A stretch of 64,000 nt of DNA, taken from contig NZ_BMLC01000002.1 of the NCBI RefSeq assembly GCF_014645015.1, positions 496,001 to 560,000 of the forward strand, written 5' to 3'. Source of the stretch: Salinibacterium xinjiangense. GTDB taxonomy: Bacteria; Actinomycetota; Actinomycetes; Actinomycetales; Microbacteriaceae. Shown one piece after another: positions 40,691-49,430 of the stretch. The position numbers and the translations under genes are program-made. The notes beneath the pieces are model-generated. The model was not told where the DNA came from. It searched no databases and was given only the letters and a program-made list of their open reading frames with translations. The number at the start of each line of letters is the position of its first letter. Positions within the stretch are counted from its first letter, which is position 1.

Positions 40691-41128
40691 TCATGGACGC
40701 CACACCATGAGCACGACGACGGCCACGAGAAGCAGGGTGACCAGACCCGACAATCCGGCAATCCGGCCGTACACCCTGGCATCTGCAGTGGTCCCGTCCG
40801 CGAGGTGAAAGCCAGCCCGGCTGAGCAGCGGCGCAACCAGTGAGAGGCTCACCACCACCGCCACAGCGTTGAGGATGATCGAGGCCAGCAGCCAGGGCGT
40901 GCCGATCGTGAGCTGGTCCTCCGGATCGACGAACGACACGAGCAGGAAGCCGGTCACTACAACGACGAGGGATAGCCATGAGAAGAATCTCGTCGACCTT
41001 GCGATGCTCGCGACCTGATCGGCGCTACCCGAGCGAATGGCACGAAGACCGATCATCGGGAGGATCGCCATCGGCCCGACGATGAAGACGCCAGCGGTGA
41101 CGTGGAGGATGGTCAAGAGAGTTTCCAT
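40691..41128 (-). CDS. DUF2269-like integral membrane protein
   Basis: 145 residues from ATG at 41128 (METLLTILHVTAGV). Four membrane helices: LLTILHVTAGVFIVGPMAILPMI, FSWLSLVVVVTGFLLV, WLLASIILNAVAVVVSLSLV, and GLVTLLLVAVVVLMVW. Family members (annotated DUF2269 or 'membrane protein') have no known function. It lies downstream of a hairpin that ends the permease transcript, so it probably has its own promoter. Confidence 0.7.
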   Translation of the reverse strand: METLLTILHVTAGVFIVGPMAILPMIGLRAIRSGSADQVASIARSTRFFSWLSLVVVVTGFLLVSFVDPEDQLTIGTPWLLASIILNAVAVVVSLSLVAPLLSRAGFHLADGTTADARVYGRIAGLSGLVTLLLVAVVVLMVWRP

Positions 41129-41190
41129 AGCCGAAGCCTGTCGCTGACCCGTGACCGCCGGCAGGGCCGAAAGTCCCCCCGGCAACGAGG

Positions 41191-41219
41191 ATGGCCCCGG
41201 ATTCCGCATCCGGGGCCAT
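41191..41219 (-). terminator. Hairpin downstream of the amine permease
   Basis: A 12-base-pair perfect stem (ATGGCCCCGGAT with ATCCGGGGCCAT) and 5-base loop lie 36 bases after the permease stop. No T tract follows, as is common in actinobacterial terminators. It may also attenuate entry into the next gene. Confidence 0.6.
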
Positions 41220-41254
41220 TCTGTTGAGCAGCGATTAGTCCTGTAGTGCAGCGA

Positions 41255-42799
41255 CTAGGTGGTTGTGCCCGGTCCCGTCTTCGCGGCAGGGTCGAACATC
41301 TCTGACTCCATGGCGTCGTATCCCTCGGCCTGCGGGTCGCCGTGAAGGCCACCACTCAGGGCGTACTCCTCCTCGGGGGAGAGCACGAGACGGTGCCGCC
41401 CGATGAGCGCGAAGAGGGCGAGCATCACTGCGTACACGACCGCGATCGCAACGATCGCCGGTCGAGCGGGCTCGTTGATGAAGAAGCCGAAGAAGATCGC
41501 GATCGAGAGCACGCCCGCAATGACAGCACCCGGGATTCCCCACGGACTCTTGTACGGGCGTTTCGCGTTCGGGTACTTCTTTCGCAGGATCACGAACGAG
41601 ACCATTTGTAGCGCGTAGGCGATCACCGCGCCCCAGATGGCGATATTGAGCACGATCGCTCCAGCGACTCCGGCAGCGCCACCGAGCGAGTCGACGAGCA
41701 CCAGCGCTATGAAGCCGATCACCGCACCGACGAGCAGCGCGATCCCGGGCGTCTGGCGCTTGCCGGTAAGCGACAGGAACTTCGGGTAGTAGCCGGCGCG
41801 AGAGAGTGAGTACATGTTTCGACCGTACGCAAACATGATTCCCTGCAGCGAGGCGAGCAGCCCGATGAGGGCAAACAGGGCGAGCACCGCCGCGAGTTGG
41901 TCGCCGACGATCGCCCTGAACCCGTCCAGGAGCGGCTCGCCAGCGGAGCCGATCGCTTGCGATCCGACAACGCCCGTGTTCAGGAACAGCACGAGAAGGC
42001 CGGTGACGATGAGCGTTCCGCGAGCGATGATGCCGGCGCGCGGAATGTCGCGCACAGGGTCATGCGACTCTTCGGCCGCCAGCGGCAGTTCTTCGATGCC
42101 CAGGAAAAACCACATCGCGAACGGCAGCGCGAAGAGGATCGGGACGATTCCGTGTGGCAGGAAAGCTGACTGCCCGGGATCGGGGACGATGTCGAAGACC
42201 TTGTCCCAGCTGAACTGGCCCGAGAAAGCGGCCATCGCGGAAAAGACTAGGAGGATGACGATGGAGATGATCGACACCACGATGGCGAACTTGAAGGAGA
42301 TAGCGGCACCAGCGGTGTTGAGGCCGATGAACACGGCATAGAGGACGAGCCACCAGACCCAGGTTGGCAGGGAAACGCCCAGGAGTACCGAGGTGATGCC
42401 GTCAGCGTATGACGCTGAGAAGTACACGATTACCGCGGTCGTTGCCACATACTCGATGGTTTCAGCGAGCCCGGTGACGAAGCCTCCCCATGGCCCCATC
42501 GCTGAGCGAGCGAACGAGTACGCACCGCCAGTATGAGGCTGGGCTGCCGCCATCTCCCCGATGCTGAAGATCATGCCGTAGTACATGACCACGAGGATGG
42601 CGAAAGCGATGAGCATCCCGCCGAAACCGGCGTACGCGACACCGAAATTCCAGCCCGAGAAGTCGCCGGAGATGACGGCAGCAACTGCCAGGCCCCACAG
42701 GCCCCAGATCCCGGCGCTTCGCTTGAGTCGGCGTTTCTCAAAGTAGCCATCGCCGGCCGTGGTGTAGCTGACGCCTGAGACACTCCTGCTGTCTGCCAT
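41255..42799 (-). CDS. APC-superfamily permease, ethanolamine-permease-like
   Basis: 514 residues from ATG at 42799, with GGAAGGACAG upstream. About 12 membrane helices. The first is GLWGLAVAAVISGDFSGWNFG, the conserved APC unwound helix 1, and GAYSFARSAMGPWGGFVTGLAETIEY is also characteristic of ethanolamine/amino-acid permeases. The acidic C-terminal tail is cytoplasmic. It is divergent from glnA (202 bases) and opens the gamma-glutamylation gene cluster, so a small amine such as ethanolamine is a fitting substrate. Assignment to ethanolamine is by family resemblance plus context. Confidence 0.85.
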   Translation of the reverse strand: MADSRSVSGVSYTTAGDGYFEKRRLKRSAGIWGLWGLAVAAVISGDFSGWNFGVAYAGFGGMLIAFAILVVMYYGMIFSIGEMAAAQPHTGGAYSFARSAMGPWGGFVTGLAETIEYVATTAVIVYFSASYADGITSVLLGVSLPTWVWWLVLYAVFIGLNTAGAAISFKFAIVVSIISIVILLVFSAMAAFSGQFSWDKVFDIVPDPGQSAFLPHGIVPILFALPFAMWFFLGIEELPLAAEESHDPVRDIPRAGIIARGTLIVTGLLVLFLNTGVVGSQAIGSAGEPLLDGFRAIVGDQLAAVLALFALIGLLASLQGIMFAYGRNMYSLSRAGYYPKFLSLTGKRQTPGIALLVGAVIGFIALVLVDSLGGAAGVAGAIVLNIAIWGAVIAYALQMVSFVILRKKYPNAKRPYKSPWGIPGAVIAGVLSIAIFFGFFINEPARPAIVAIAVVYAVMLALFALIGRHRLVLSPEEEYALSGGLHGDPQAEGYDAMESEMFDPAAKTGPGTTT

Positions 42800-43001
42800 T
42801 ACTGTCCTTCCAGAGCTGGATCGGGTGCGCAACGCCAACCAGACGACGGCGTCTGCGCTTATCCGAGAGCTTGGCCTCTATTGGTACCGGGTGTCTACCT
42901 TTGGATGTTAAATACGCGTTACATTAGGCGAGCACTCGTCGGATCGGCTGTGGTGTAATGGTCGGGTTAGGCGCCCGCCGGCAAGTTCAGAGGAGCAATC
43001 G

Positions 43002-44375
43002 ATGACGTCGACGCCACATACGGGCAACCTTTCGATAGAAGAACTCGGGGCCTCGGTCTCGGCACATGAGGTCGATACCGTGATCATCGCGTTCACCGAC
43101 ATGCAGGGTCGACTCGTCGGCAAACGCGTGTCTGCGCGCCTGTTCCTGGAAGAGTTCGCCGAGCACGGAGCAGAGTGCTGCAACTACCTGCTCGCTGTCG
43201 ATGTCGAGAACAACACCGTTGACGGCTACGAAATCTCGTCCTGGGCGCGTGGATACGGCGACATGGCGATGATGCCCGATATGGACACCCTGCGCCGCGC
43301 CCCCTGGCTCGAGGGAACGGTGATCGTGACCGCCGACCTGACCTGGCTCGATGGCACACCCGTGCCGCCCGATCCGCGCCAGGTGCTGAAGCGCCAGATC
43401 GCCAGGCTCGCCGAGAAGGGGCTCACGCCATTCGCGGCGACCGAGCTGGAGTTCATCGTGTTCGACGACACATACCGGGATGCGTGGAAGAAGAAGTACG
43501 AGGCTCTGACGCCTGCCAGCGACTACAACATCGACTACGCGCTCATGGCATCCACGCGCATGGAACCCCTGCTCCGCGACATCCGCAATTCGATGAACGG
43601 CGCCGGCATGTACTGCGAGGGCGTAAAGGGCGAGTGCAATCTCGGCCAGCAGGAGATCGGCTTCAGGTTCACCGATGCGCTCGGCACCTGCGACAACCAC
43701 TCCGTCTACAAGAACGGCGCGAAGGAGATCGCGGATAAGCACGGCAAGTCCCTGACCTTCATGGCGAAGTTCAATGAGCGTGAGGGTAATTCCTGTCACA
43801 TCCATCTCTCCGTCGTCGGCAAGGATGGCGAGGCCGTCATGGCTGATGAGAACGGCCCCCACGGCTTCTCGAAACTGATGGAGCACTGGATTGCCGGCCA
43901 GCTGAAGACCATGCGGGAACTCACGTTGTTCTTCGCCCCCAACATCAACTCGTACAAGCGCTACGTCGCCGGGAGCTTCGCCCCGACCGCCGTCGCCTGG
44001 GGGCTCGACAATCGCACCTGTGCCCTGCGCGTGGTCGGCCACGGCCGGTCGCTGAGGGTGGAGAACCGCGTTCCCGGAGGGGACGTCAACCAATACCTCG
44101 CCACTGCGGCGCTTATCGCTGGCGGGCTCTACGGCATCGAGCATGAACTCGAACTCGAGCCGATCTTCGAGGGGAACGCCTACGAATCCGATGCTCCCCG
44201 GGTTCCGACCACCCTGCGGGACGCCGCCCAGCTGTTCTCCCAGTCCGCCGTCGCACGCGAAGCGTTCGGCGACGATGTCGTCGAGCACTACCTGAACAAC
44301 GCGAGAGTCGAGCAGGCCGCATTCGATGCCGCCATCACCGACTGGGAGAGGGTGCGCGGCTTTGAACGCTTCTAG
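43002..44375 (+). CDS. Glutamine-synthetase-like gamma-glutamyl-amine ligase (GlnA4/PuuA type)
   Basis: 457 residues with AGGAGCAATCG before ATG. The core glutamine synthetase motifs are present: ATELEFIVF (metal), the Glu-rich GQQEIGFRF, GNSCHIHLS (N-terminal part of the ATP-loop region), and NRVPGGDVNQYLATAALIAGGLYG at the end. Sequence and length are those of the GlnA3/GlnA4/PuuA group rather than GlnA1: there is no adenylylation-loop Tyr motif and the neighbours are catabolic. These enzymes join glutamate to amines. In Streptomyces, GlnA4 makes gamma-glutamylethanolamide. It is the first gene of a six-gene set including hydrolase, ALDH and SDR. Confidence 0.9.
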   Translation: MTSTPHTGNLSIEELGASVSAHEVDTVIIAFTDMQGRLVGKRVSARLFLEEFAEHGAECCNYLLAVDVENNTVDGYEISSWARGYGDMAMMPDMDTLRRAPWLEGTVIVTADLTWLDGTPVPPDPRQVLKRQIARLAEKGLTPFAATELEFIVFDDTYRDAWKKKYEALTPASDYNIDYALMASTRMEPLLRDIRNSMNGAGMYCEGVKGECNLGQQEIGFRFTDALGTCDNHSVYKNGAKEIADKHGKSLTFMAKFNEREGNSCHIHLSVVGKDGEAVMADENGPHGFSKLMEHWIAGQLKTMRELTLFFAPNINSYKRYVAGSFAPTAVAWGLDNRTCALRVVGHGRSLRVENRVPGGDVNQYLATAALIAGGLYGIEHELELEPIFEGNAYESDAPRVPTTLRDAAQLFSQSAVAREAFGDDVVEHYLNNARVEQAAFDAAITDWERVRGFERF

Positions 44376-45117
44376 TCGACCGACCGCGCCGGTCATCGGC
44401 CTCACCACCTATCTCGAGCAGTCGCAGACAGGGGTCTGGAATGTGCCCGCTGCCTTCCTCCCGAAGGTCTACTTCGATGCGGTCAATCGCGCCGGTGGCA
44501 TCGCCGTGCTGCTACCGCCCCAGGCCGTCGATGCCGCCATCGCGGGCCGAGTGCTTGACGGACTCGACGGACTCATCATCAGCGGCGGCAAAGACGTCGA
44601 CCCGGCGCGCTACGGGCAGGCGGCTCATGCTGAGACTGACGAACCGCGCCGTGACCGTGACGCGTGGGAAGACGGCCTGCTGACGGCCGCTATCGCCCGG
44701 GACCTCCCTTTTCTCGGGATCTGCCGCGGTGCACAGATGCTGAATGTGACTCTCGGTGGCACCCTGCACCAGCACCTGCCGGACGTGATCGGCTCTGAGC
44801 GCTACAACGCCGGCGGTGGGGTGTTCGTCGACAACCATGTGCTGGTGGATGCCGACAGCCACATCGCCGGCCTTATCGGCGGGGCGGTCATCGGCAAGTC
44901 CTACCACCACCAGTCGATCGATCGCGTGGCGGACGGGCTGGTCGTCACCGCGCGCACAGACGACGGAACCGTGCAGGCTGTCGAGCTGCCGAACCTCCGT
45001 TTCGGAGTGGCTGTGCAGTGGCATCCTGAGCAGGATTCCGACGATATCAGGCTGTTCGAGGGGCTCGTCTTGGCGGCTCGCGAGTACAGCATCGCCCGAC
45101 AGGAAGGCTCGATGTGA
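44362..45117 (+). CDS. Gamma-glutamyl-gamma-aminobutyrate-type hydrolase (PuuD-like)
   Basis: 251 residues from TTG at 44362 (GAGAGGG upstream), which overlaps the end of the ligase by 14 bases; an ATG at 44326 is possible. Class I glutamine amidotransferase fold: GLIISGGKDVDP, the nucleophile Cys in FLGICRGAQMLN, and the His/Glu of VQWHPEQ. It cleaves gamma-glutamyl amides after the oxidation steps, releasing glutamate. It is followed by ALDH with a 4-base GTGA overlap, so translation is coupled. Confidence 0.9.
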   Translation: MNASSRPTAPVIGLTTYLEQSQTGVWNVPAAFLPKVYFDAVNRAGGIAVLLPPQAVDAAIAGRVLDGLDGLIISGGKDVDPARYGQAAHAETDEPRRDRDAWEDGLLTAAIARDLPFLGICRGAQMLNVTLGGTLHQHLPDVIGSERYNAGGGVFVDNHVLVDADSHIAGLIGGAVIGKSYHHQSIDRVADGLVVTARTDDGTVQAVELPNLRFGVAVQWHPEQDSDDIRLFEGLVLAAREYSIARQEGSM

Positions 45118-46475
45118 GCAGCTCCATTCTCGTCAATCCCGCAACCGAGGCCCAGATCCGGGAGGTCGAACACACGACGGTCGAGGGCGTGGATGACGCC
45201 GTCGCCCGTGCCGTGGCCGCGCAGAAACTGTGGGCAGCGCTGGCTCCTGCGGCCCGCGCCGGAGCACTGCGCGACTTCGCGAGCGCCGTGGGCGGTGCCG
45301 TGGAGGAGCTCGCAGCGCTCGAGGTCGCCAATTCAGGGCATCCCGTCACGCAGGCTCGCTGGGAGGCCGGGCATGTCCGCGATGTGCTCACCTATTATTC
45401 GGCGGCGCCAGAGAGGATGCTCGGCAAGCAGATTCCCGTCGCTGGCGGGCTCGACGTGACCTTCCTCGAGCCGCTCGGCGTCGTCGGCGTCATCGTGCCG
45501 TGGAACTTTCCCATGACCATCGCCAGCTGGGGCTTCGCGCCGGCGCTCGCGGCCGGTAACGCCGTCGTGCTGAAGCCGGCAGATTGGACGCCGCTGACGG
45601 CGATCCGTCTCGGCGAGCTCGCGCTCGAGGCCGGGCTTCCCGACGGGCTGTTCCAGGTGCTGCCGGGCCGGGGATCGGTGGTGGGCGAGCGCTTCGTCAC
45701 CCACGAGAGCGTGCGGAAGATCGTGTTCACCGGTTCGACCGCTGTCGGAAAGCAGGTCATGGCCGGATGCGCGGAGCAGGTCAAGGCGGTCACGCTCGAA
45801 CTCGGTGGCAAGAGTGCGAACGTGATCTTCGCCGATTCCGATCTCGAGAAGGCCGCAGCGACCGCGCCGTATTCCGTGTTCGAGAACGCCGGACAGGACT
45901 GCTGCGCCCGGTCGCGAATCCTCGTCGAGCGCAGCGTCTATGACAGGTTTCTCGAACTGCTCGAGCCCGCGGTCAAAGGCGTCGTCGTCGGCGACCCCAC
46001 TGCCGAGGCGACGGAGATGGGCCCGCTCGTGTCGAAGACGCACTTCGATTCGGTGAGTTCCTACATTCCGGATGACTCGCAGGTGGCGTTCCGCGGAAGC
46101 GCGCCGACCGGACCGGGCTTCTGGTTCGCGCCGACGGTGCTGCTGCCCGAATCACGCAGGGACCGCACGGTCACCGACGAGATCTTCGGCCCGGTCGTGA
46201 CGGTGCTGCCATTCGACGACGAAGCCGACGCGATCGCACTCGCCAACGACAGCGTCTACGGCCTGAGCGGCTCGATCTGGACGAGGGATGTCGGCCGCGC
46301 GATCCGGGTCTCCAGGGGCATCGAGAGTGGCAACCTCTCGGTCAATTCGCATTCCTCGGTGCGCTACTCCACTCCATTCGGTGGGTTCAAGCAGAGCGGC
46401 CTCGGCCGGGAGCTCGGCCCTGATGCCGCAGCGGCGTTCACCGAAACCAAAAACGTCTTCATCAGCACCGACTAA
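45114..46475 (+). CDS. NAD(P)-dependent aldehyde dehydrogenase
   Basis: 453 residues from GTG overlapping the hydrolase stop. The cofactor region is PWNFPMTIASWGFAPALAAGNAVVLKP, the Rossmann turn FTGSTAVGKQV, the general-base Glu is in LELGGKSANVIF, and the catalytic Cys is in ENAGQDCCARSRI. It should oxidise a gamma-glutamyl-amino-aldehyde to the acid. With a ligase, hydrolase and SDR in one operon this fills the aldehyde step. Length is close to the family's usual 470-490, slightly short at the N-terminus. Confidence 0.92.
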   Translation: MSSSILVNPATEAQIREVEHTTVEGVDDAVARAVAAQKLWAALAPAARAGALRDFASAVGGAVEELAALEVANSGHPVTQARWEAGHVRDVLTYYSAAPERMLGKQIPVAGGLDVTFLEPLGVVGVIVPWNFPMTIASWGFAPALAAGNAVVLKPADWTPLTAIRLGELALEAGLPDGLFQVLPGRGSVVGERFVTHESVRKIVFTGSTAVGKQVMAGCAEQVKAVTLELGGKSANVIFADSDLEKAAATAPYSVFENAGQDCCARSRILVERSVYDRFLELLEPAVKGVVVGDPTAEATEMGPLVSKTHFDSVSSYIPDDSQVAFRGSAPTGPGFWFAPTVLLPESRRDRTVTDEIFGPVVTVLPFDDEADAIALANDSVYGLSGSIWTRDVGRAIRVSRGIESGNLSVNSHSSVRYSTPFGGFKQSGLGRELGPDAAAAFTETKNVFISTD

Positions 46476-46499
46476 CACAGCGTCTAGCGAAGGATTCCC

Positions 46500-47288
46500 A
46501 TGGCCATCACTCCCATCGACCTCACCCAGCGGCTCAAAGGAAAAGTCGCCGTCATCACCGGCGGCGCCGGAGGCATCGGATTCGCGACAGCGCGCCGTTT
46601 TGCCGCTGAGGGCGCGATCGTCGTCATCGGGGACTTCAATACCGAGGCCGGCACGGCCGCAGCGGCGGAGATCGGTGGCCTGTTCATCCAGGTGGATGTC
46701 ACCGACGAAGCCCAGGTGAACAACCTGTTCGACACCACCGCCGCCACCTACGGCTCAGTGGATATCGCGTTCAACAACGCGGGCATCTCGCCGCCGGACG
46801 ACGACTCCATCGAGACCACGGAGCTGCCGGCGTGGGATCGCGTGCAGGACGTGAACCTGAAGAGCGTGTACCTGTGCTCGAGGGCCGCGCTGAGGCACAT
46901 GGTGGCGCAGCAGAGCGGATCCATCATCAACACCGCCTCGTTCGTCGCGGTGATGGGCTCGGCCACCTCGCAGATCTCGTACACGGCCTCGAAGGGCGGC
47001 GTGCTCGCGATGACGAAGGAGCTCGGTGTGCAGTTCGCTCGGCAGGGCATCCGCGTCAACGCGCTCTGCCCCGGACCGGTGAACACGCCCCTGCTGCAGG
47101 AGCTGTTCGCGAGCGACCCCGAACGCGCACAGAGGCGACTCGTGCACATCCCGAAGGGCCGGTTCGCCGAGCCCGAGGAGCTTGCGGCCGCTGTCGCGTT
47201 CCTGGCCAGCGACGACGCGAGCTTCATCACCGCCTCGACGTTCCTCGTCGACGGTGGCATCAGCTCGGCATACGTCACGCCGCTGTGA
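46500..47288 (+). CDS. Short-chain dehydrogenase (probable alcohol-oxidising step)
   Basis: 262 residues. TGGAGGIGFATA is the cofactor motif, FNNAGI follows, with active-site Ser in NTASFVAVMGSA and YTASK. The acidic GDFNTE after strand 2 suggests NAD. It follows ALDH by 24 bases. In ethanolamine breakdown, gamma-glutamylethanolamide must first have its alcohol oxidised to an aldehyde; an SDR fits this step. The polyamine (Puu) route uses a flavin oxidase instead, and none is here. Confidence 0.88.
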   Translation: MAITPIDLTQRLKGKVAVITGGAGGIGFATARRFAAEGAIVVIGDFNTEAGTAAAAEIGGLFIQVDVTDEAQVNNLFDTTAATYGSVDIAFNNAGISPPDDDSIETTELPAWDRVQDVNLKSVYLCSRAALRHMVAQQSGSIINTASFVAVMGSATSQISYTASKGGVLAMTKELGVQFARQGIRVNALCPGPVNTPLLQELFASDPERAQRRLVHIPKGRFAEPEELAAAVAFLASDDASFITASTFLVDGGISSAYVTPL

Positions 47289-47307
47289 TCCACCATGGTG
47301 GCCTCGA

Positions 47308-48033
47308 ATGAGTGATCTCGCGCCAGCCGGGCTCGCGGACGGCGTGCTGTTCCGGCCCGTTCGCGGGGGCAACGCGTTCGAGGACACCGTCGCGAGACTG
47401 CTGCAGACCATCCGGCTCGGCATCGTCGAACCCGGGGGAGCGCTGCCGCCCGAGCGCGAGTTGGCCACCCGATTCTCGGTCAGTCGTGACACGGTTCGTG
47501 AAGCGATCAAGTCCCTGTCCGAGGCCGGATATCTCGTCTCCCGGCGTGGTCGGTATGGTGGCACGTTCGTCAACGACCCCCTCCCGGAGCGCGAGGTTCC
47601 GGATGCAGCGCCGCCGACGCAGGCCGAGATCGACGACGTGCTCGGCCTGCGTGACATCCTCGAGGTCGGAGCTGCTCGTGCGGCTGCCGCCCGCGAGCTG
47701 GGGGCGGTCGATCGTGAACTACTCTGGACGCGCCTCGGAGAGGTGAGCACGGCCGCGGTCGACGACTACCGCAGGCTCGATTCGCGGCTTCACCTGACTA
47801 TTGCCGAGCTCACGGGGAGCCCCTCGCTCGTGCCGCTGCTGGCCGACAACCGCACCCACGTCAATGAGCTGCTCGACGGGATTCCGCTACTCGCGCGCAA
47901 TATCGCGCACTCGAACGAGCAGCACGAGGCGATCGTGGTGGCTATCCTGACCGGCAGCCCCGACCGCGCTGGCGACGCCATGAGCGAGCACCTGGCAGGT
48001 TCGGCCGCGCTGTTGAGGGCGTTCCTCGGCTGA
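47308..48033 (+). CDS. GntR-family regulator, FadR/VanR type
   Basis: 241 residues. The N-terminal winged HTH (ALPPERELATRFSVSRDTVREAIKSLSEAGYL) is followed by a FadR C-terminal effector domain (FCD) of helices with RLDSRLHLTIAELTGS and NEQHEAIVVAI, whose His residues usually bind a metal and acid ligand. It is the last gene of the ligase operon, so it may autoregulate that operon and the permease. A possible target lies in the 42800-43001 divergent space, but I could not define an operator. Confidence 0.9.
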   Translation: MSDLAPAGLADGVLFRPVRGGNAFEDTVARLLQTIRLGIVEPGGALPPERELATRFSVSRDTVREAIKSLSEAGYLVSRRGRYGGTFVNDPLPEREVPDAAPPTQAEIDDVLGLRDILEVGAARAAAARELGAVDRELLWTRLGEVSTAAVDDYRRLDSRLHLTIAELTGSPSLVPLLADNRTHVNELLDGIPLLARNIAHSNEQHEAIVVAILTGSPDRAGDAMSEHLAGSAALLRAFLG

Positions 48034-48044
48034 CATCTTCTGGA

Positions 48045-48350
48045 TCACCCGGCAGGAGCCGCCGAGTGTTCCGCTTCTGCTGCCGCCGCGAGATTCTTGC
48101 CCCGCGTGGCATCCGTCTTCGCGGCCTCCCGCGGGGCGAGGAGCGCCTTCTGCTGCGAGGCGGACAATGACTCGAACGTCAGCAGCACGCCAGCCCCGGG
48201 CGGATCGATTTTCAGGGCACTCGGCATCCCCGTGACCCTCGGTGCATCGTGACTGTCGCATCGTCGATCTCGAGCGGGAGGTCGATCTTGTCATGCCCGG
48301 AGATCCCACCGGATATCGCTTCACGAGCCCGAGAGCTGCCGCACGACGCG
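48045..48350 (-). pseudogene. Possible decayed or frameshifted small gene
   Basis: One minus-strand frame (about 48225-48310) reads GHDKIDLPLEIDDATVTMHRG with strongly coding-like third positions, then stops. A second frame from ATG at 48227 continues MPSALKIDPPGAGVLLTFESL to 48045 (60 residues). Joined, they could have formed one protein, with a frameshift near 48230. The second part could also be a stand-alone 60-residue gene: GAGGGTCACGGGG precedes its ATG. No family recognised. Confidence 0.35.
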
Positions 48351-48395
48351 TCCGCACGACGCTAGGCCAGCACGCTGGTGGACGAGACTATCCCG

Positions 48396-48974
48396 TCAGT
48401 CCGCCGGAGGAGCCGGAGGATTACGCGGGGTGCGCGGAACGCGCGGCTTGGTGGCTGATTTCATGACGGGAGGGACGGCTGCCGCCGGTTTCCTGACAGG
48501 GAGTTTCTCCGTGGGCGCCGTGTCCTCAGACGTGGTCACGGGGGGCACGACTGTCGCCGGTTTCGTGACCGGGTACTTCGCCGTGGGCGCCGTGTCCTCA
48601 GGTGCCGAGGCGGGAGGGACGACTGCCGCCGATTTCGTGACGGGGTACTTCTGCGTGGGCGCCGTATTCCCGGGTGACGTGACGGGGGCGGTGGTCGAGG
48701 TCACAGTGGCGGTGGTCTCCGGGGTTTTGAATGTGGGGGTGGCGGGAGCGGGCCCCGCAGGCGCTGCTGGCGCAGGCGCAGCGGCTGCTGGTGCCAGTGT
48801 CACGGGGGAGTTCTTGACCACGTAGATCTTCGCTGCGACGGTCGCTACGAGCAGGAATCTAACGAGCAGGAACACCAGGGCTGCGGCGACGAGGATCAGG
48901 AAGAAGCAGATGAGGCCGCCGACGAGCGTCGTGACGAAGTTGAGTGCATCCCAGCCATACAAGTTATCGAACAC
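48396..48974 (-). CDS. Membrane protein with Pro/Thr-rich 24-residue repeats
   Basis: 192 residues from GTG. An N-terminal membrane region (about 12-48, FVTTLVGGLICFFLILVAAALVFLLV) is followed by an Ala/Pro-rich stretch. Three 24-residue repeats start at residues 104, 128 and 152, each of the type TAPTxKxPVxKxAxxVPP. The tail is very basic and Pro-rich (RVPRTPRNPPAPP). DNA period is 72 bases between about 48490 and 48690. The repeats predict an extended, cell-wall-spanning or cytoplasmic scaffold. It lies 2 bases after the small gene upstream, so they share a transcript. Function unknown. Confidence 0.7.
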   Translation of the reverse strand: MFDNLYGWDALNFVTTLVGGLICFFLILVAAALVFLLVRFLLVATVAAKIYVVKNSPVTLAPAAAAPAPAAPAGPAPATPTFKTPETTATVTSTTAPVTSPGNTAPTQKYPVTKSAAVVPPASAPEDTAPTAKYPVTKPATVVPPVTTSEDTAPTEKLPVRKPAAAVPPVMKSATKPRVPRTPRNPPAPPAD

Positions 48975-48976
48975 GG

Positions 48977-49249
48977 TTAGTCTTCCAGTTCGTCGTCGCC
49001 GTTAGCCTGTTTGACGATGGTGCCGATCGCGATCGCGACGGTCGCGCCCCAGCTGATCCACATCAGGATGAGCCGCCAGTCACGGGGACCTTTGCGAGTC
49101 GACTGCAATGTGCCCCAGCCGCCGACGACGGCGCTGAGAAGGGTCGTGTTGAACAGGAACTTTCGCACTGTGCCTCCGAAGCTTTTCTTCAACGGTACTC
49201 GGTTCACCCCGGTGCGCGCTTCGGGTGATTCCGGCCACTGGGAAGACAT
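48977..49249 (-). CDS. Small two-helix membrane protein
   Basis: 90 residues with hydrophobic segments FLFNTTLLSAVVGGWGTL and LILMWISWGATVAIAIGTIV, basic loop STRKGPRDWR between them and an acidic tail (GDDELED). It is first in a two-gene transcript with the repeat protein. No family recognised. The start may also be one of several inner codons. Confidence 0.6.
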   Translation of the reverse strand: MSSQWPESPEARTGVNRVPLKKSFGGTVRKFLFNTTLLSAVVGGWGTLQSTRKGPRDWRLILMWISWGATVAIAIGTIVKQANGDDELED

Positions 49250-49399
49250 CGATTCTCGGTGGGGGACTGATCGTCGTCGCCGTCTTCCTGTCCCTCGATG
49301 CCGGTGTCGTGCTGCTGGTCCCGGTCGCGGCAGTGATGCTGGCCCAGGGGAGGCGCGGTGAACTGGAAATTAGCTGACAGGATAAACGATTCTGAAAGT

Positions 49400-49417
49400 G
49401 CTGACCGATCGGTCAGC
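49400..49417. promoter_or_regulatory. Palindromic TetR operator
   Basis: GCTGACCGATCGGTCAGC is a perfect 18-base palindrome that begins 31 bases before the TetR gene. TGACCGATCGGTCA-type palindromes are classic TetR-family operators. It should give autoregulation and control of the downstream MMPL and YhgE genes. Confidence 0.8.
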
Positions 49418-49430
49418 TATTCTCGAATCC

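Noticed and set aside
42987-44408. Minus-strand open frame of 473 codons across glnA
   Set aside because: Shadow of the ligase gene on the plus strand, which has all family motifs.
49400-49417. Palindrome as insertion-sequence end
   Set aside because: Its position and sequence (TGACCGATCGGTCA core just before a tetR gene) fit an operator.
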